Source: Schaalia radingae
GTDB taxonomy: Bacteria; Actinomycetota; Actinomycetes; Actinomycetales; Actinomycetaceae
Direction: 5' to 3'
Assembly (NCBI RefSeq): GCF_900106055.1
Contig: NZ_LT629792.1
Location: 124,001-188,000 of the forward strand
DNA length: 64,000 nt
Numbering within the stretch: position 1 is the stretch's first letter; each line of letters opens with the position of its first letter. Below the pieces are notes generated by a model that was not told the origin of the DNA, searched no databases, and saw nothing but the letters and a program-made list of their open reading frames with translations. Of this stretch, positions 43,693-52,084 are shown in pieces. Both the position numbers and the translations under genes were made by a program.

Positions 43693-44928
43693 TTATTCCA
43701 ACCCTCTGTAGGCGGTAGTTACGCGCGTGATGCCTTTCTTTACAGAAAATGCAACATATATAGTTTCCCCGTTCCAAGTGCCTACATACAGATTTCGTTT
43801 TCCCTCGCTTAATTGTCCTTTACGTAAAACGGCTCGGATTGCTTGAGCTATTTCGTTTTCAGTCCAATCCTCCGGAAATTCCGTTTTATCGTTGAGCCAT
43901 CCATACCCGTACTCGTGTCCGCCCTGATTATTAAGGTCACCGTAGAGGATATGATTCCATTCTTTAGCCCGCAGCAATGGGAGATCTTCGGGCCAATCGT
44001 CAGGCGGCTCTGTAGGTACTGCGGGAGGGAGCCTGTGACGAGGGGTTTCAGGAATCGCCATGTCATCAAGTCGCGATCGAGCCCTGCGTCGAAGCTCGAC
44101 CATCTGAGAAACTTGCATGGTGCCATCTTTCGATGCACCCTTAATTGCTTTAGCCGGACGCTCTTTGCCAGAGCGACGCGTTTCAATGCTGTCTTTAAAA
44201 GTATTCTGGAATTTATGCCTCATAACCATAACAACATGGTTTGCGTTATTGGGATCAAGTCCCTCATCCTCAGCAATTATCCGCGCCGCCTTGTACTGCG
44301 CATACAGCGTGTCCGGGTCGTAGCCGGTGATGTGAGCGCTTGTGGCTTCAAACGATGGGACGATCTCGCAGTCGCAGTCATTGTGGAAGGTGCCTTCGAC
44401 GAAGCCGGCTGTCTCTTTCGTGCGGTACACGAAGCCTCTGGAGGCGAGCATTGCGCACCATGCGCACGTGTGCGCGCCGCGAGGAACCCTGGCGTAACGC
44501 GGCTTGGCCGGGTCAAACTCAACGTTCCTGGCCACAGTGTCGCGGCCGGAGTATTTGACCCAGGCTTGCACGCACCCCTCCAGTACGCGCCGCACCTGCC
44601 CGGGGTCATCGCCCCACAGGCCGCCGGCAGCCCACCGCACGGTCTCCACGATCGCCTCGCGCTTCACGCCACTACTGAGCACGGTCTCGTAGGGCGGGAG
44701 GCCTGCGACTTTGCTGCGCAGATTCTCATACCACTCGGCAGCAGCAACAGCCGCAATATCCCCATAGGTAGCGGCCAGCTGGGGAAGAAATTCCAGCAGC
44801 GCGTCACGCACCACCGCGGGCTGCGTCAGATCGAGCAGCGCGAAGAATCTCCTGAGGTCGCGTTGTGCCAGGCGAACGATTTTGCGTGTCTGCTTCGAGT
44901 AGCCGGACAGGTTTTCGCGTGTCGCCAC
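43693..44928 (-). CDS. MuF-like minor head protein with C-terminal EndoU nuclease toxin domain
   Basis: A 411-residue protein. Residues about 1-215 are a MuF/capsid-associated domain with HTCAWCAMLASRGFVYRTKE and FHNDCDCEIVPSF, which would be packaged in virions. A linker leads to a bacterial EndoU domain (about 315-411): His326 in NHILYGD, His338 in QGGHEYGYG, KTEFPEDWTENEIAQAI, and the terminal VTTAYRG strand. EndoU enzymes are toxic RNases. GC content falls from about 70% to about 40% at roughly residue 216, marking a transferred toxin module. The start is GTG behind GAGGGG, between portal and immunity genes. Confidence 0.85.
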   Translation of the reverse strand: MATRENLSGYSKQTRKIVRLAQRDLRRFFALLDLTQPAVVRDALLEFLPQLAATYGDIAAVAAAEWYENLRSKVAGLPPYETVLSSGVKREAIVETVRWAAGGLWGDDPGQVRRVLEGCVQAWVKYSGRDTVARNVEFDPAKPRYARVPRGAHTCAWCAMLASRGFVYRTKETAGFVEGTFHNDCDCEIVPSFEATSAHITGYDPDTLYAQYKAARIIAEDEGLDPNNANHVVMVMRHKFQNTFKDSIETRRSGKERPAKAIKGASKDGTMQVSQMVELRRRARSRLDDMAIPETPRHRLPPAVPTEPPDDWPEDLPLLRAKEWNHILYGDLNNQGGHEYGYGWLNDKTEFPEDWTENEIAQAIRAVLRKGQLSEGKRNLYVGTWNGETIYVAFSVKKGITRVTTAYRGLE

Positions 44929-44934
44929 TGCTCG

Positions 44935-46347
44935 TCACCCCTCGGATGCTTCAGGTTCTGCCTCGTCTGGAAGCTTGGCGAGACGGTCGAGCACGCCTCC
45001 GGCCGCGCTGCGTGTCAGCTCGGCTTTCATCTGCTTGATTTCCGTGCTCGTGAACCCTGCCCTGCGCATTCCCACGGTCGTGCCAGCCACGTCAGGAATA
45101 GCCTGCGCGATCTTCACAATGAAATCGGATGCGGCCTGCGGGGACACGTACCTGGCGGGGGTCCAGTTCACGTCCAGTTTCCACGAATCCGCAGGCGGAA
45201 CGTCCAGGTTGTCACGCACCATCACGATGTCTTCAGCGACTCTGCGCAAGGCCGGGCGGAAAATGCCCCACTGGTACTCCGCCTCGTCTGACAGGGAGTA
45301 TTCGGCGGCTTGCATGGCTTCAGCCGACGCTGGGTTATCTCCGAAAATACCTACGCTGCTCATCGGCAGGTTCACAGCCGCGCACATGTTCTGCGCGAGC
45401 TGCCTGTACATGCTCAGGTGCGGGTCCATGCTCATCTGCGGGAACTGGCCAACAGTCGGAGCGCTGCCTTCCTCGTTCAGTGTGAGGTTTAGGATGCGGC
45501 CCATTGTGGCTGTCCACCGGTCCACGCCCTCGAACGCGTCAGGGTCAGTGCCAACCGCCCACCTTTGCGGGCTGGAGAAGAATTCCGCGCTCGTTTCCGT
45601 GCGAACCAGCGTGCGGATCGCAGCGTCGGTCAGGTAGCGTACTTCGCGAGTAATACGAGACCGGCCAAACCTGCGGCCAAGCTGCGGGTCATACACCAGC
45701 GGCTCCACCAGCACGCGGCCCGTCCTGTTCGCCATCCGCGCCATGCGCCACACGCCACTGTCACGAGAGGCCTGCACAATCGAATCAGGGAAATACAGGA
45801 CAAACCCGGTAGGAACCGAAGTGAAAACATACTTCACGTCTGTTGGCTCGCTGCGCGTACTTGTCACGGCGAGCGCGGCGCGCAACACGCGCGTCCTGGT
45901 GTCGAAAATGCCGGTCGTCCACCTGGCTGAGCGTGCCTGCACCATTACCTCAGGCTCGCCCGCCTGCGTGTCACCAGGCAGCACGGTGAGGAAAGAACAT
46001 GCCTGCTTGTAGGCTGCGCTGATTCCCATTGCGAGCTCGGACGTGAACGCTGAGCGCTCCAGTGTTTCGCCCAGGTCGAACGGGTCCAGGGAGCCATCGA
46101 GTGTGTAGCCTTCGAATTTGTGTTTGCGTGCGAGCATGCTGACGGCTTTTTGTGGCCAGCCCAGGGCGACGCGGACCTGCTGCATTTGCGGAGGGATGCT
46201 GATCCCGAGGTCTTGGAATGCGCGGTGTCCGTCATAATAAGCGTCGAGGAGGTCATTCTTGAAGGCTTTTGCCTGGATCTGGTTCCACATGGCGGTGAGC
46301 ATGGCTTGCTCGCTGCCTGTTAGTTCCTCAAACACCGGTGCGCTCAT
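44935..46347 (-). CDS. portal protein
   Basis: A 470-residue portal of the SPP1-like type. It has YYDGHRAFQDLGISIPPQMQ near the N-terminus, then RKHKFEGYTLDGSLDPFDL and QMSMDPHLSMYRQLAQNMCA, followed by NLPMSSVGIFGDNPASAEAM, the portal crown motif. It forms the dodecameric DNA entry pore and docks the terminase. ATG 46347 overlaps the terminase stop by four bases; a longer upstream frame runs through the terminase gene and is rejected. Confidence 0.93.
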   Translation of the reverse strand: MSAPVFEELTGSEQAMLTAMWNQIQAKAFKNDLLDAYYDGHRAFQDLGISIPPQMQQVRVALGWPQKAVSMLARKHKFEGYTLDGSLDPFDLGETLERSAFTSELAMGISAAYKQACSFLTVLPGDTQAGEPEVMVQARSARWTTGIFDTRTRVLRAALAVTSTRSEPTDVKYVFTSVPTGFVLYFPDSIVQASRDSGVWRMARMANRTGRVLVEPLVYDPQLGRRFGRSRITREVRYLTDAAIRTLVRTETSAEFFSSPQRWAVGTDPDAFEGVDRWTATMGRILNLTLNEEGSAPTVGQFPQMSMDPHLSMYRQLAQNMCAAVNLPMSSVGIFGDNPASAEAMQAAEYSLSDEAEYQWGIFRPALRRVAEDIVMVRDNLDVPPADSWKLDVNWTPARYVSPQAASDFIVKIAQAIPDVAGTTVGMRRAGFTSTEIKQMKAELTRSAAGGVLDRLAKLPDEAEPEASEG

Positions 46348-47837
46348 AGGATGATCACTCCTTTCCCGCCTGTCACTGCTTTCGGCCTGCGTCTGGTGGT
46401 TCTGGCTGCCCAATGCGCCAGCGTGACCGCGTCCATTCCTGCAGCCGTCGAGCCTTCTGGCGCGGCCCACCCGAAGCCGCCCGCGTTGCCGATCTTCCTG
46501 CGCACGATCACGTTCACCTCGCTGGTTAGTTCGTCGTCTTTCAGGTGCGTGATGGTGCCGTCTTTGATTGCCGCGTCCATCATCGAATGCGCGCTGATCA
46601 CGTCGTTCACGGTTGGTGTCCAAATCACGCGGGATGGGATGCCGTTCGCCCTGAGGCGGTCGATGAGGTCTGCCGCGCCGCTCTTCCCGTCGACCACGAT
46701 CTGTGCCCACCTGTCCTGGTACTCCAGCAGGTAGTCCACGATCCACTGCACGCCGTCGCCCATGGTGCGCACGCCCTGGCGGGTAGCCAGCTCGACGTGG
46801 ACCTGCTGCGACCTGCCGCGCTCCCTGCCAGCCCTGGCGACGCCCACCGTTGCGCCGTCGATACTGAACCTGACGGCCGCGCACCACTTCAAACCAGGCG
46901 GGACAGCGTCCACTGGTATTTCCAGTTCACCCCACCGGCCTGCGTTGATCGCAGTCTGGACGTTTTTACCGTCCCACAGTCCGAGAGCTTCACGCCGGAA
47001 ATTATCCACCGACCCGAGCAGTTTCTTCATGCGCAGGACAGCTGTTTTGCTCGTGCGGTGCGGGAAAGACGGGTTGGCTTTCGCTATCTGATCCCAATCC
47101 AGTTTGCTGCCCTGCCACAACGCGGGGTCAGTCCCATCGTCCGCGCCGAACTCCACATACAGCGTGTCCTTGTCACCGCCTAGCGCGTCGGCGCGCCTGG
47201 CCTCGAACACTTCACCCGGATCCTTCGGCCTGGGCGGGGTTCCCATCAGCAGTACGAGCCCGTTTGGTGCCGCGTTCGTCGCCGGAACCATGTCGCTCAT
47301 GGCGTTCTCGGTCAGGATTTGCGCCTCGTCAAGCACTAGCATGTCGACCTTCGCGAAGCCTCGACCGAACCCAGATTCCCTAGCTCCGAACAGGATTCGT
47401 GATCCGTTCTTGAACAGGACGGCCTGTTCGCCGTTCGTCGCACGCACCGCGCTCACATATGCGGCCACTTTGGGTTTGCGGCTCATTGAGCGCATCGACT
47501 GGAACGTCTCATTCGCCGTCCTCGTCCTGTGCGCCGTCCAAATCACTGTCAAACCAGCCTGCAACATGCACAGCGCGAACGCTATCCACCCAACCGTGTA
47601 CGTCTTGCCGGTCTGCCTTGGGATGCTCATGACGACGCCGCCCACGCCAGCCGCATACAAGCCGCCACGACGCTTCGCCAAAATCAAACTGCCCAAACCG
47701 TCCTGCCACGTATCAAACGTGACACCCAGCCTGTCGCACTGCGCCCTGACAGCAGAAAACCCAGTGGACTTAATCCCACTGGGTACGTGCAGTTCTTTAG
47801 CCGCTTCAGATAGTAGAGGGGTCGAACTCCTCGTCAC
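46344..47837 (-). CDS. terminase large subunit
   Basis: A 497-residue packaging motor. The ATPase has a deviant Walker A PRQTGKT, followed by WTAHRTRTANETFQSM and Walker B MLVLDEAQ. The coupling motif is LMGTPPRPKDPGEVFE. The C-terminal RNase H-like nuclease includes CAAVRFSIDGATVGVA, IVVDGKSGAADLIDRL and a late Asp in GMDAVTLAHWAA. The start is uncertain. GTG 47837, overlapping the small-subunit gene by 32 bases, keeps the conserved WQ region and avoids a longer overlap from TTG 47903. Confidence 0.93.
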   Translation of the reverse strand: MTRSSTPLLSEAAKELHVPSGIKSTGFSAVRAQCDRLGVTFDTWQDGLGSLILAKRRGGLYAAGVGGVVMSIPRQTGKTYTVGWIAFALCMLQAGLTVIWTAHRTRTANETFQSMRSMSRKPKVAAYVSAVRATNGEQAVLFKNGSRILFGARESGFGRGFAKVDMLVLDEAQILTENAMSDMVPATNAAPNGLVLLMGTPPRPKDPGEVFEARRADALGGDKDTLYVEFGADDGTDPALWQGSKLDWDQIAKANPSFPHRTSKTAVLRMKKLLGSVDNFRREALGLWDGKNVQTAINAGRWGELEIPVDAVPPGLKWCAAVRFSIDGATVGVARAGRERGRSQQVHVELATRQGVRTMGDGVQWIVDYLLEYQDRWAQIVVDGKSGAADLIDRLRANGIPSRVIWTPTVNDVISAHSMMDAAIKDGTITHLKDDELTSEVNVIVRRKIGNAGGFGWAAPEGSTAAGMDAVTLAHWAARTTRRRPKAVTGGKGVIIL

Positions 47838-48123
47838 GTGTGTCAATCCGACCCCCAGCCTCCGCAGTGTCTTGAGTGTCGATCGCCTTAATCTCCCGAG
47901 CAATATCCATCAGCCGCTTCGTCAATGCAGCCAAGTCCCTTGCTGGCGTATCGGGATTTTCAACCGCCCTAGCAACACGGTCACGCATCGCGACCAGCAG
48001 TTCACGCGTGGAACCATCCGACGCGGCCTGAGTCACAGTCATTTTCCGCTTGGATCGGTGTTTGCGCTTGGGCGGCTCAATGTCCATGCCGCCTACTACT
48101 TTCATGCCCGACACCAACACCAC
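47806..48123 (-). CDS. terminase small subunit
   Basis: A 105-residue DNA-recognition subunit directly upstream of the large terminase gene. It has a basic N-terminus (PPKRKHRSKRKMTVTQAA) and two helices (LLVAMRDRVARAVENPDTPA; LAALTKRLMDIAREIKAID) that match the oligomerisation region of actinophage small terminases. It probably starts at GTG 48123 or 48120 behind AAGG; internal ATGs at 48105 and 48087 are alternatives. Confidence 0.82.
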   Translation of the reverse strand: MVLVSGMKVVGGMDIEPPKRKHRSKRKMTVTQAASDGSTRELLVAMRDRVARAVENPDTPARDLAALTKRLMDIAREIKAIDTQDTAEAGGRIDTRDEEFDPSTI

Positions 48124-48136
48124 CCGCCTTAGAGAT

Positions 48137-48640
48137 TTATGTGAATCGTCTGCCTGTCACGCGAATAAACCGCTGCCGCGAATAAAACTCAACACTGACA
48201 CCATCAACCACACGCCGACTGCCAGCCTGCTCACCAGCCTCCACGAACACGTGAACACCAGTTCCCGACACGGAACGCTCAACAAACACAACCGGCAAAC
48301 TCACCGACTCGATAAAGCTGCGCGCCTGCTCGTCCGTCACATGATCCACATCAAAACACGCCAACCCGCCGCCCAGCATGATGCCGAACCCGTCACCCGC
48401 GCCACACTGAACATCCGCATACGTGCTCCACGTGTCCGGACGGGTTGACGAAGCCGGACACCCACCAGGCGTGATCGGACGCTTCCCGTCGCACCGCACC
48501 CACGACTTACGGGACGTCATAAGCGCAGGAAAAGTGGCGCGTGCCGCGGCTTTGCGGCACCTGTCCCAACAGAACCGCTTCGGCCTGCCAGTCGCCTTCA
48601 CTTTGAGCGGTTTCCCGCACCACTCACACCTGCGTTCCAT
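48137..48640 (-). CDS. zinc-ribbon plus PrimPol/AEP-like protein
   Basis: A 167-residue protein. The N-terminal CEWCGKPLKVK...FCWDRC supplies four Cys for zinc. The rest resembles the archaeo-eukaryotic primase fold: an acidic motif FDVDHV, then VERSVSGTGVHVFVEAGE (the S-x-S-G-x-G-x-H motif) and VEFYSRQRFIRVTGRR. It is much shorter than full bifunctional primase-polymerases and lies with the packaging genes, not the replication genes. It may prime phage DNA or bind the cos region; this is inference. Confidence 0.65.
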   Translation of the reverse strand: MERRCEWCGKPLKVKATGRPKRFCWDRCRKAAARATFPALMTSRKSWVRCDGKRPITPGGCPASSTRPDTWSTYADVQCGAGDGFGIMLGGGLACFDVDHVTDEQARSFIESVSLPVVFVERSVSGTGVHVFVEAGEQAGSRRVVDGVSVEFYSRQRFIRVTGRRFT

Positions 48641-48941
48641 GCCACTATTCTACCACGAAACACCCGTTCACCTGCAGTTTGTCCGGAAACTCCAGAAGGT
48701 GGACACGCCAAACACAACGACCATGCGGAAACCGAGAAAACAACCCAACCAGCCTGAAAGGCACTCACACAGCCCGCCAGACACGCTCACGGGGATATTC
48801 CGCGGGAAGTGGGAAAAACGTCGGGGAGATATTTCGCTATACGCCTTGGGGAGCGCCGGGCGCACCCCGGGGGGCGTCCCCCCGGTCTCAACCACAAACA
48901 ACCCCTACGTTAACACTCACCACCGCGCCGCGAGCGGCCTT
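48641..48941. other. non-coding region with GC-rich palindrome, candidate cos site
   Basis: About 300 bases without a convincing gene, between the HNH endonuclease and the packaging genes. It contains a perfect palindrome CCGGGGGG-CGT-CCCCCCGG at 48867-48885. HNH, cos, small and large terminase in this order is the layout of HK97-like cohesive-end phages, so this is the best candidate packaging site. Confidence 0.45.
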
Positions 48942-49268
48942 TCACCACTGCGAACTGCGAACAGAACTTTCAATGCGAATTCTCTTCGCTCGAACCCTGC
49001 GCGCCCGGCTCGACTTCGCAACCCGTCCAGCGCCTTTCGACTGATTACAACGACGACAAAGCACTTGAACGTTCTCGATCATGTCTTTGCCGCCGAGCGC
49101 GTGAGGAATGATGTGGTCAGCTTCCGCACTCACTGGCGTGCGACCGTGAGCGTAGTCGAGGATTGTGTGGCAGCGTGGGCAGTGTGTCAGGCCTGCGGCT
49201 TGGGCTTGGCGTTTGGCTTGCGCTGCGACGCGTTTCCATTTGCTGGTCCCGGTGCGTGATGTTGCCAT
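48942..49268 (-). CDS. HNH endonuclease
   Basis: A 108-residue nuclease. Zinc ligands CPRCHTIL and CRRCNQSKG flank the HNH core EADHIIPHALGGKDMIENVQ. In HK97-like phages the HNH protein encoded next to the terminase is needed for specific cutting at cos and head morphogenesis. Both termini are basic, which fits DNA binding. Confidence 0.92.
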   Translation of the reverse strand: MATSRTGTSKWKRVAAQAKRQAQAAGLTHCPRCHTILDYAHGRTPVSAEADHIIPHALGGKDMIENVQVLCRRCNQSKGAGRVAKSSRARRVRAKRIRIESSVRSSQW

Positions 49269-49324
49269 GATAGGTTTTCAGCCCCGCTGCTGTTTTTGGG
49301 CGCACTGCGTCCCGATTTCATCTT

Positions 49325-50158
49325 TCATTTTAGCAAACAATCATGATCACGGGTAGTGTTCATGCGCGTGTTGACAACAGCTAGCGGATACACTTTCGGC
49401 CGCCCCGCCCTCGGTTCAACGATGCCCCGATGCACCCAAAGGTCGATCTGGTTGTCTGTGAGGGTGGGCCAGATAGTCTTGAGATCCTGCCGCGTCACAT
49501 ACACGTCCAGGCTGGTGACGTGCTGGAGCCGCGTTCTGACTGCTTCCCCTTGCGTCAAATACAGCCTGTCACACGTGCTACACCACGACTGATCCGTCAG
49601 GCCGCGCCTGGTGGGGTACCGGAAGATCCGGCCACCGCACATGCACGACCCCACCAGCACGGGCGCATGCCCAGTGAGCCGCGCCACGTGATTGTGGATC
49701 ATGTGAATCTCAGTCAGCACCGCATCCACATCCGCATAATGCTCTACTGCCCATGGGAGATCACGCTGCAGGTCAGCAATCGGACTGTCGGTAGTGTGAG
49801 TGCCTCGCTCACCGGCGATAGCGCTGGCGTACGAGGCGAGGATGATGAGCACACCACGGTGCGTGCGAATCCCCGGCCACCCATCATCAGCAGAGTCGAT
49901 CCGATGGTCCAGCCCGTATGGGAGCCCATCATGCGCACCACCGTGACACGAGGCAAGCCTCGGAGAGCGCACACCATACACGGTGAGAGACTGACACGTC
50001 AGCAACGGCAACATGCCGGAAATCCCGGATAGTTCATCTTGCGCACGCCGCAAACGCGCAGCCATGCACGGCTTAGTCTCGGTTGTGACAGTAGTCCCAC
50101 AGGTCACGCTAGGATCCTCACGCGCTGGCTCATCAACGATTTTAGACTGAAAACACAT
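49325..50158 (-). CDS. phage protein with zinc ribbon and C-terminal HTH
   Basis: A 277-residue protein of unknown role. It contains an all-helical N-terminal half and a four-Cys zinc ribbon (CMCGG ... CSTCDRLYL). The C-terminus (TLTDNQIDLWVHRGIVEPRA followed by GRPKVYPLAVV) looks like a MerR-type winged helix. It is similar in architecture to DNA-binding proteins encoded between replication and packaging genes in actinophages, possibly a late regulator. ATG 50158 follows GAGAGG, two bases after the helicase stop. Confidence 0.6.
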   Translation of the reverse strand: MCFQSKIVDEPAREDPSVTCGTTVTTETKPCMAARLRRAQDELSGISGMLPLLTCQSLTVYGVRSPRLASCHGGAHDGLPYGLDHRIDSADDGWPGIRTHRGVLIILASYASAIAGERGTHTTDSPIADLQRDLPWAVEHYADVDAVLTEIHMIHNHVARLTGHAPVLVGSCMCGGRIFRYPTRRGLTDQSWCSTCDRLYLTQGEAVRTRLQHVTSLDVYVTRQDLKTIWPTLTDNQIDLWVHRGIVEPRAGRPKVYPLAVVNTRMNTTRDHDCLLK

Positions 50159-50160
50159 GA

Positions 50161-51519
50161 TCAACCTCTCACGTTTGAACAATCAAGGGAGGCGCGCACC
50201 GCGTCAACCAGCGCCGACTGAGACGTGTCCTTACGCTCCAACGCGTCGAGCACCTGCTCATCAATCGACCCCGAGCACACCACGTGCACCACACTCACAG
50301 GCCACGACTGGCCCTGCCGATACAATCGCGCGTTCGCCTGCTGGTACAGCTCCAGACTCCACGTGAGCGAAAACCACACCAAAATGTGCCCACCATGCTG
50401 TAGGTTCAGCCCGTGCCCCGCGCTCGCGGGGTGAATCAAAGCGAGCGGAATATTCCCCGCGTTCCACCGGTGAAAATCCTCGCTTGACTTCAGCTCAACC
50501 GCGCTAGGAAACCGTTCCAGAATTCTTTCCGCGTCGTGCTTAAACCAGTACGCGACCATCACCGGCTGACCGTTAGCGGCTTCCACAATGTCTTCGAGAG
50601 CGTCCAACTTCCGAGAATGCACGACGAGTGGTTCACCGTCGTCACTGTAGATGGCGCCGCTGGCGAGCTGGAGTAGCTTACCTGAGAGCACAGCAGCATT
50701 TGCCGCGTCAACCACACTCCCACCGAGGCTTACCACCATGTCGCGTTTGAGCCTGTCGTACACCTGCTGCTCGCCTGGGCTCATGGTGACCACGCGACGC
50801 GTATAGGTGACGGGCGGTAGCTGCAGGTGGTCGCTGGTTTTCATGCTCAGCGTGATGTCCCTGATCCTCTCGTAGATCGCGTTTTCACCGCCCGGCTTGG
50901 GCTTGTACGTGAAAATCTGGGTCTGACTACGCTTATCGGGGTCAAAATACCGGTCGCGGTATTTCGTGATACGCGTACCAAGCCGAACGCCCTCATCAAG
51001 CAGCCGGTACTGCGCCCACAAGTCCAATAAGCCGTTTGGCGCTGGCGTACCGGTAAGCCCCACAATACGACGCACATGGGGGCGAGCCTTGCGTAGGGCT
51101 TTGAACCGTTTTGACTGGTGGTTTTTGAAGCTTGACATTTCGTCGAGGATGATCATGTCGAATGGCCACCCGCGCACCGTGTTGACGAGCCACGGGATGT
51201 TTTCACGGTTGACGATGTACACGTCCGCGTCAGCCTTCAGGGCTTCTATGCGCTCTTCTCGGGTCCCGACGATCACCGAGTATGAGAGGCCTTTCAGGTG
51301 GTCCCATTTCCTGATTTCGTCGGGCCACGTGTCTCGGGCGACCCTGAGCGGGGCGACGATCAGCACACGGTCGACAGCAAAATCATCAAAAAGCTGCTTA
51401 ACCGCGGTGAGCGTGATCACGGTCTTACCTAAGCCCATCTGGAGCAGGAGTGCGGCCTGCTTGTGCTCCACAATGAACCGCGTGGCCTGGAGCTGGTAGT
51501 CATGAGGCTTGTATTTCAT
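50161..51519 (-). CDS. SNF2-family DNA helicase/translocase
   Basis: A 452-residue superfamily 2 ATPase. Motif I is LLLQMGLGKTVIT, motif Ia LIVAPLRVARDTWPDE, motif II ILDEMS (Walker B with DEMS), motif III GLTGTPAPNGLLDLW, and C-terminal motifs HPASAGHGLNLQ and YQQANARLYRQGQ. This compact SNF2-like form is standard in phage replication cassettes next to a VRR-NUC gene. Start ATG 51519 lies eight bases after AGGAG and overlaps the VRR-NUC gene by 20 bases. Confidence 0.92.
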   Translation of the reverse strand: MKYKPHDYQLQATRFIVEHKQAALLLQMGLGKTVITLTAVKQLFDDFAVDRVLIVAPLRVARDTWPDEIRKWDHLKGLSYSVIVGTREERIEALKADADVYIVNRENIPWLVNTVRGWPFDMIILDEMSSFKNHQSKRFKALRKARPHVRRIVGLTGTPAPNGLLDLWAQYRLLDEGVRLGTRITKYRDRYFDPDKRSQTQIFTYKPKPGGENAIYERIRDITLSMKTSDHLQLPPVTYTRRVVTMSPGEQQVYDRLKRDMVVSLGGSVVDAANAAVLSGKLLQLASGAIYSDDGEPLVVHSRKLDALEDIVEAANGQPVMVAYWFKHDAERILERFPSAVELKSSEDFHRWNAGNIPLALIHPASAGHGLNLQHGGHILVWFSLTWSLELYQQANARLYRQGQSWPVSVVHVVCSGSIDEQVLDALERKDTSQSALVDAVRASLDCSNVRG

Positions 51520-51781
51520 CGAGAACACTCCTGATCTGGTTGGGGTGGCTGATTGTGTAGACGCGCTGGCCGAGGGCTTGCAGCTGGTGTATGCGACGCT
51601 GCTGGAGCGGGCGGGGGTGTTGCCCGGGGGCTTTGACTTCGATGAACGCTGAGTGCCCGTCGGGTAGGAGGATGAGCCGGTCGGGTACTCCTGCGTATGA
51701 GGGTGAGGTGAATTTGAGTGGGAGCCCGCCTCGCTGTTTGACCGCGAGGGCGAGTTTTTGTTCGACGGTTTTTTCACGCAT
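51500..51781 (-). CDS. VRR-NUC domain nuclease
   Basis: A 93-residue PD-(D/E)XK nuclease of the VRR-NUC family. Catalytic residues are in GVPDRLILL (Asp), AFIEVKAPG (Glu-x-Lys) and the downstream Q (RPLQQRRIHQLQALG). It probably acts as a structure-specific nuclease with the adjacent SNF2 helicase at recombination or replication forks. ATG 51781 follows GGGAG. Confidence 0.9.
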   Translation of the reverse strand: MREKTVEQKLALAVKQRGGLPLKFTSPSYAGVPDRLILLPDGHSAFIEVKAPGQHPRPLQQRRIHQLQALGQRVYTISHPNQIRSVLDEIQAS

Positions 51782-52084
51782 GATGCGCGGCTCCCTCGCG
51801 TGGGACGGACAGCCCAAAAAACCCTATATAGCTTATATATAGGTGCTTATACGCGCGCGCGTGTGCACCAGCGCACATTTTCTTATCTTGTAATGTCCTT
51901 AAGAAAATCTTGTCCCTTGTCCCACTAGTGGCACGTTTTGTTGAAATTCTGCGCAAAAACCGGTGTGACAAGTTCAGGGACAAGCTCAAGTTTTTATAAA
52001 CCTGTCCATAATCCGAACTAAAGTCTTTGGGACAAGATAATTCGCTAAAAACACTTGTCTCACGCTCAAAAACACGCCACGCGC
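51782..52084. other. non-coding region with iteron-like CTTGTCCC repeats, candidate origin
   Basis: An AT-rich stretch of about 300 bp inside the replication module. It carries six copies, in both orientations, of an 8-mer CTTGTCCC/GGGACAAG with at most one change: 51909, 51916, 51965, 51977, 52029 and 52054. Near one side is an AT-rich palindromic run (about 51820-51842). A weak leftward reading frame crosses it, but the repeats fall in different frames, arguing against coding. Confidence 0.6.

Noticed and set aside
44935..46887. 650-codon version of the portal gene
   Set aside because: The first 180 codons overlap the terminase gene and read as Arg/Gly/His-rich shadow sequence. ATG 46347, overlapping the terminase stop, is the natural start.
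48668..48901. 77-codon leftward frame in the gap before the HNH gene
   Set aside because: It starts only at TTG without a ribosome binding site, has no family features, and covers the GC-rich palindrome proposed as cos.
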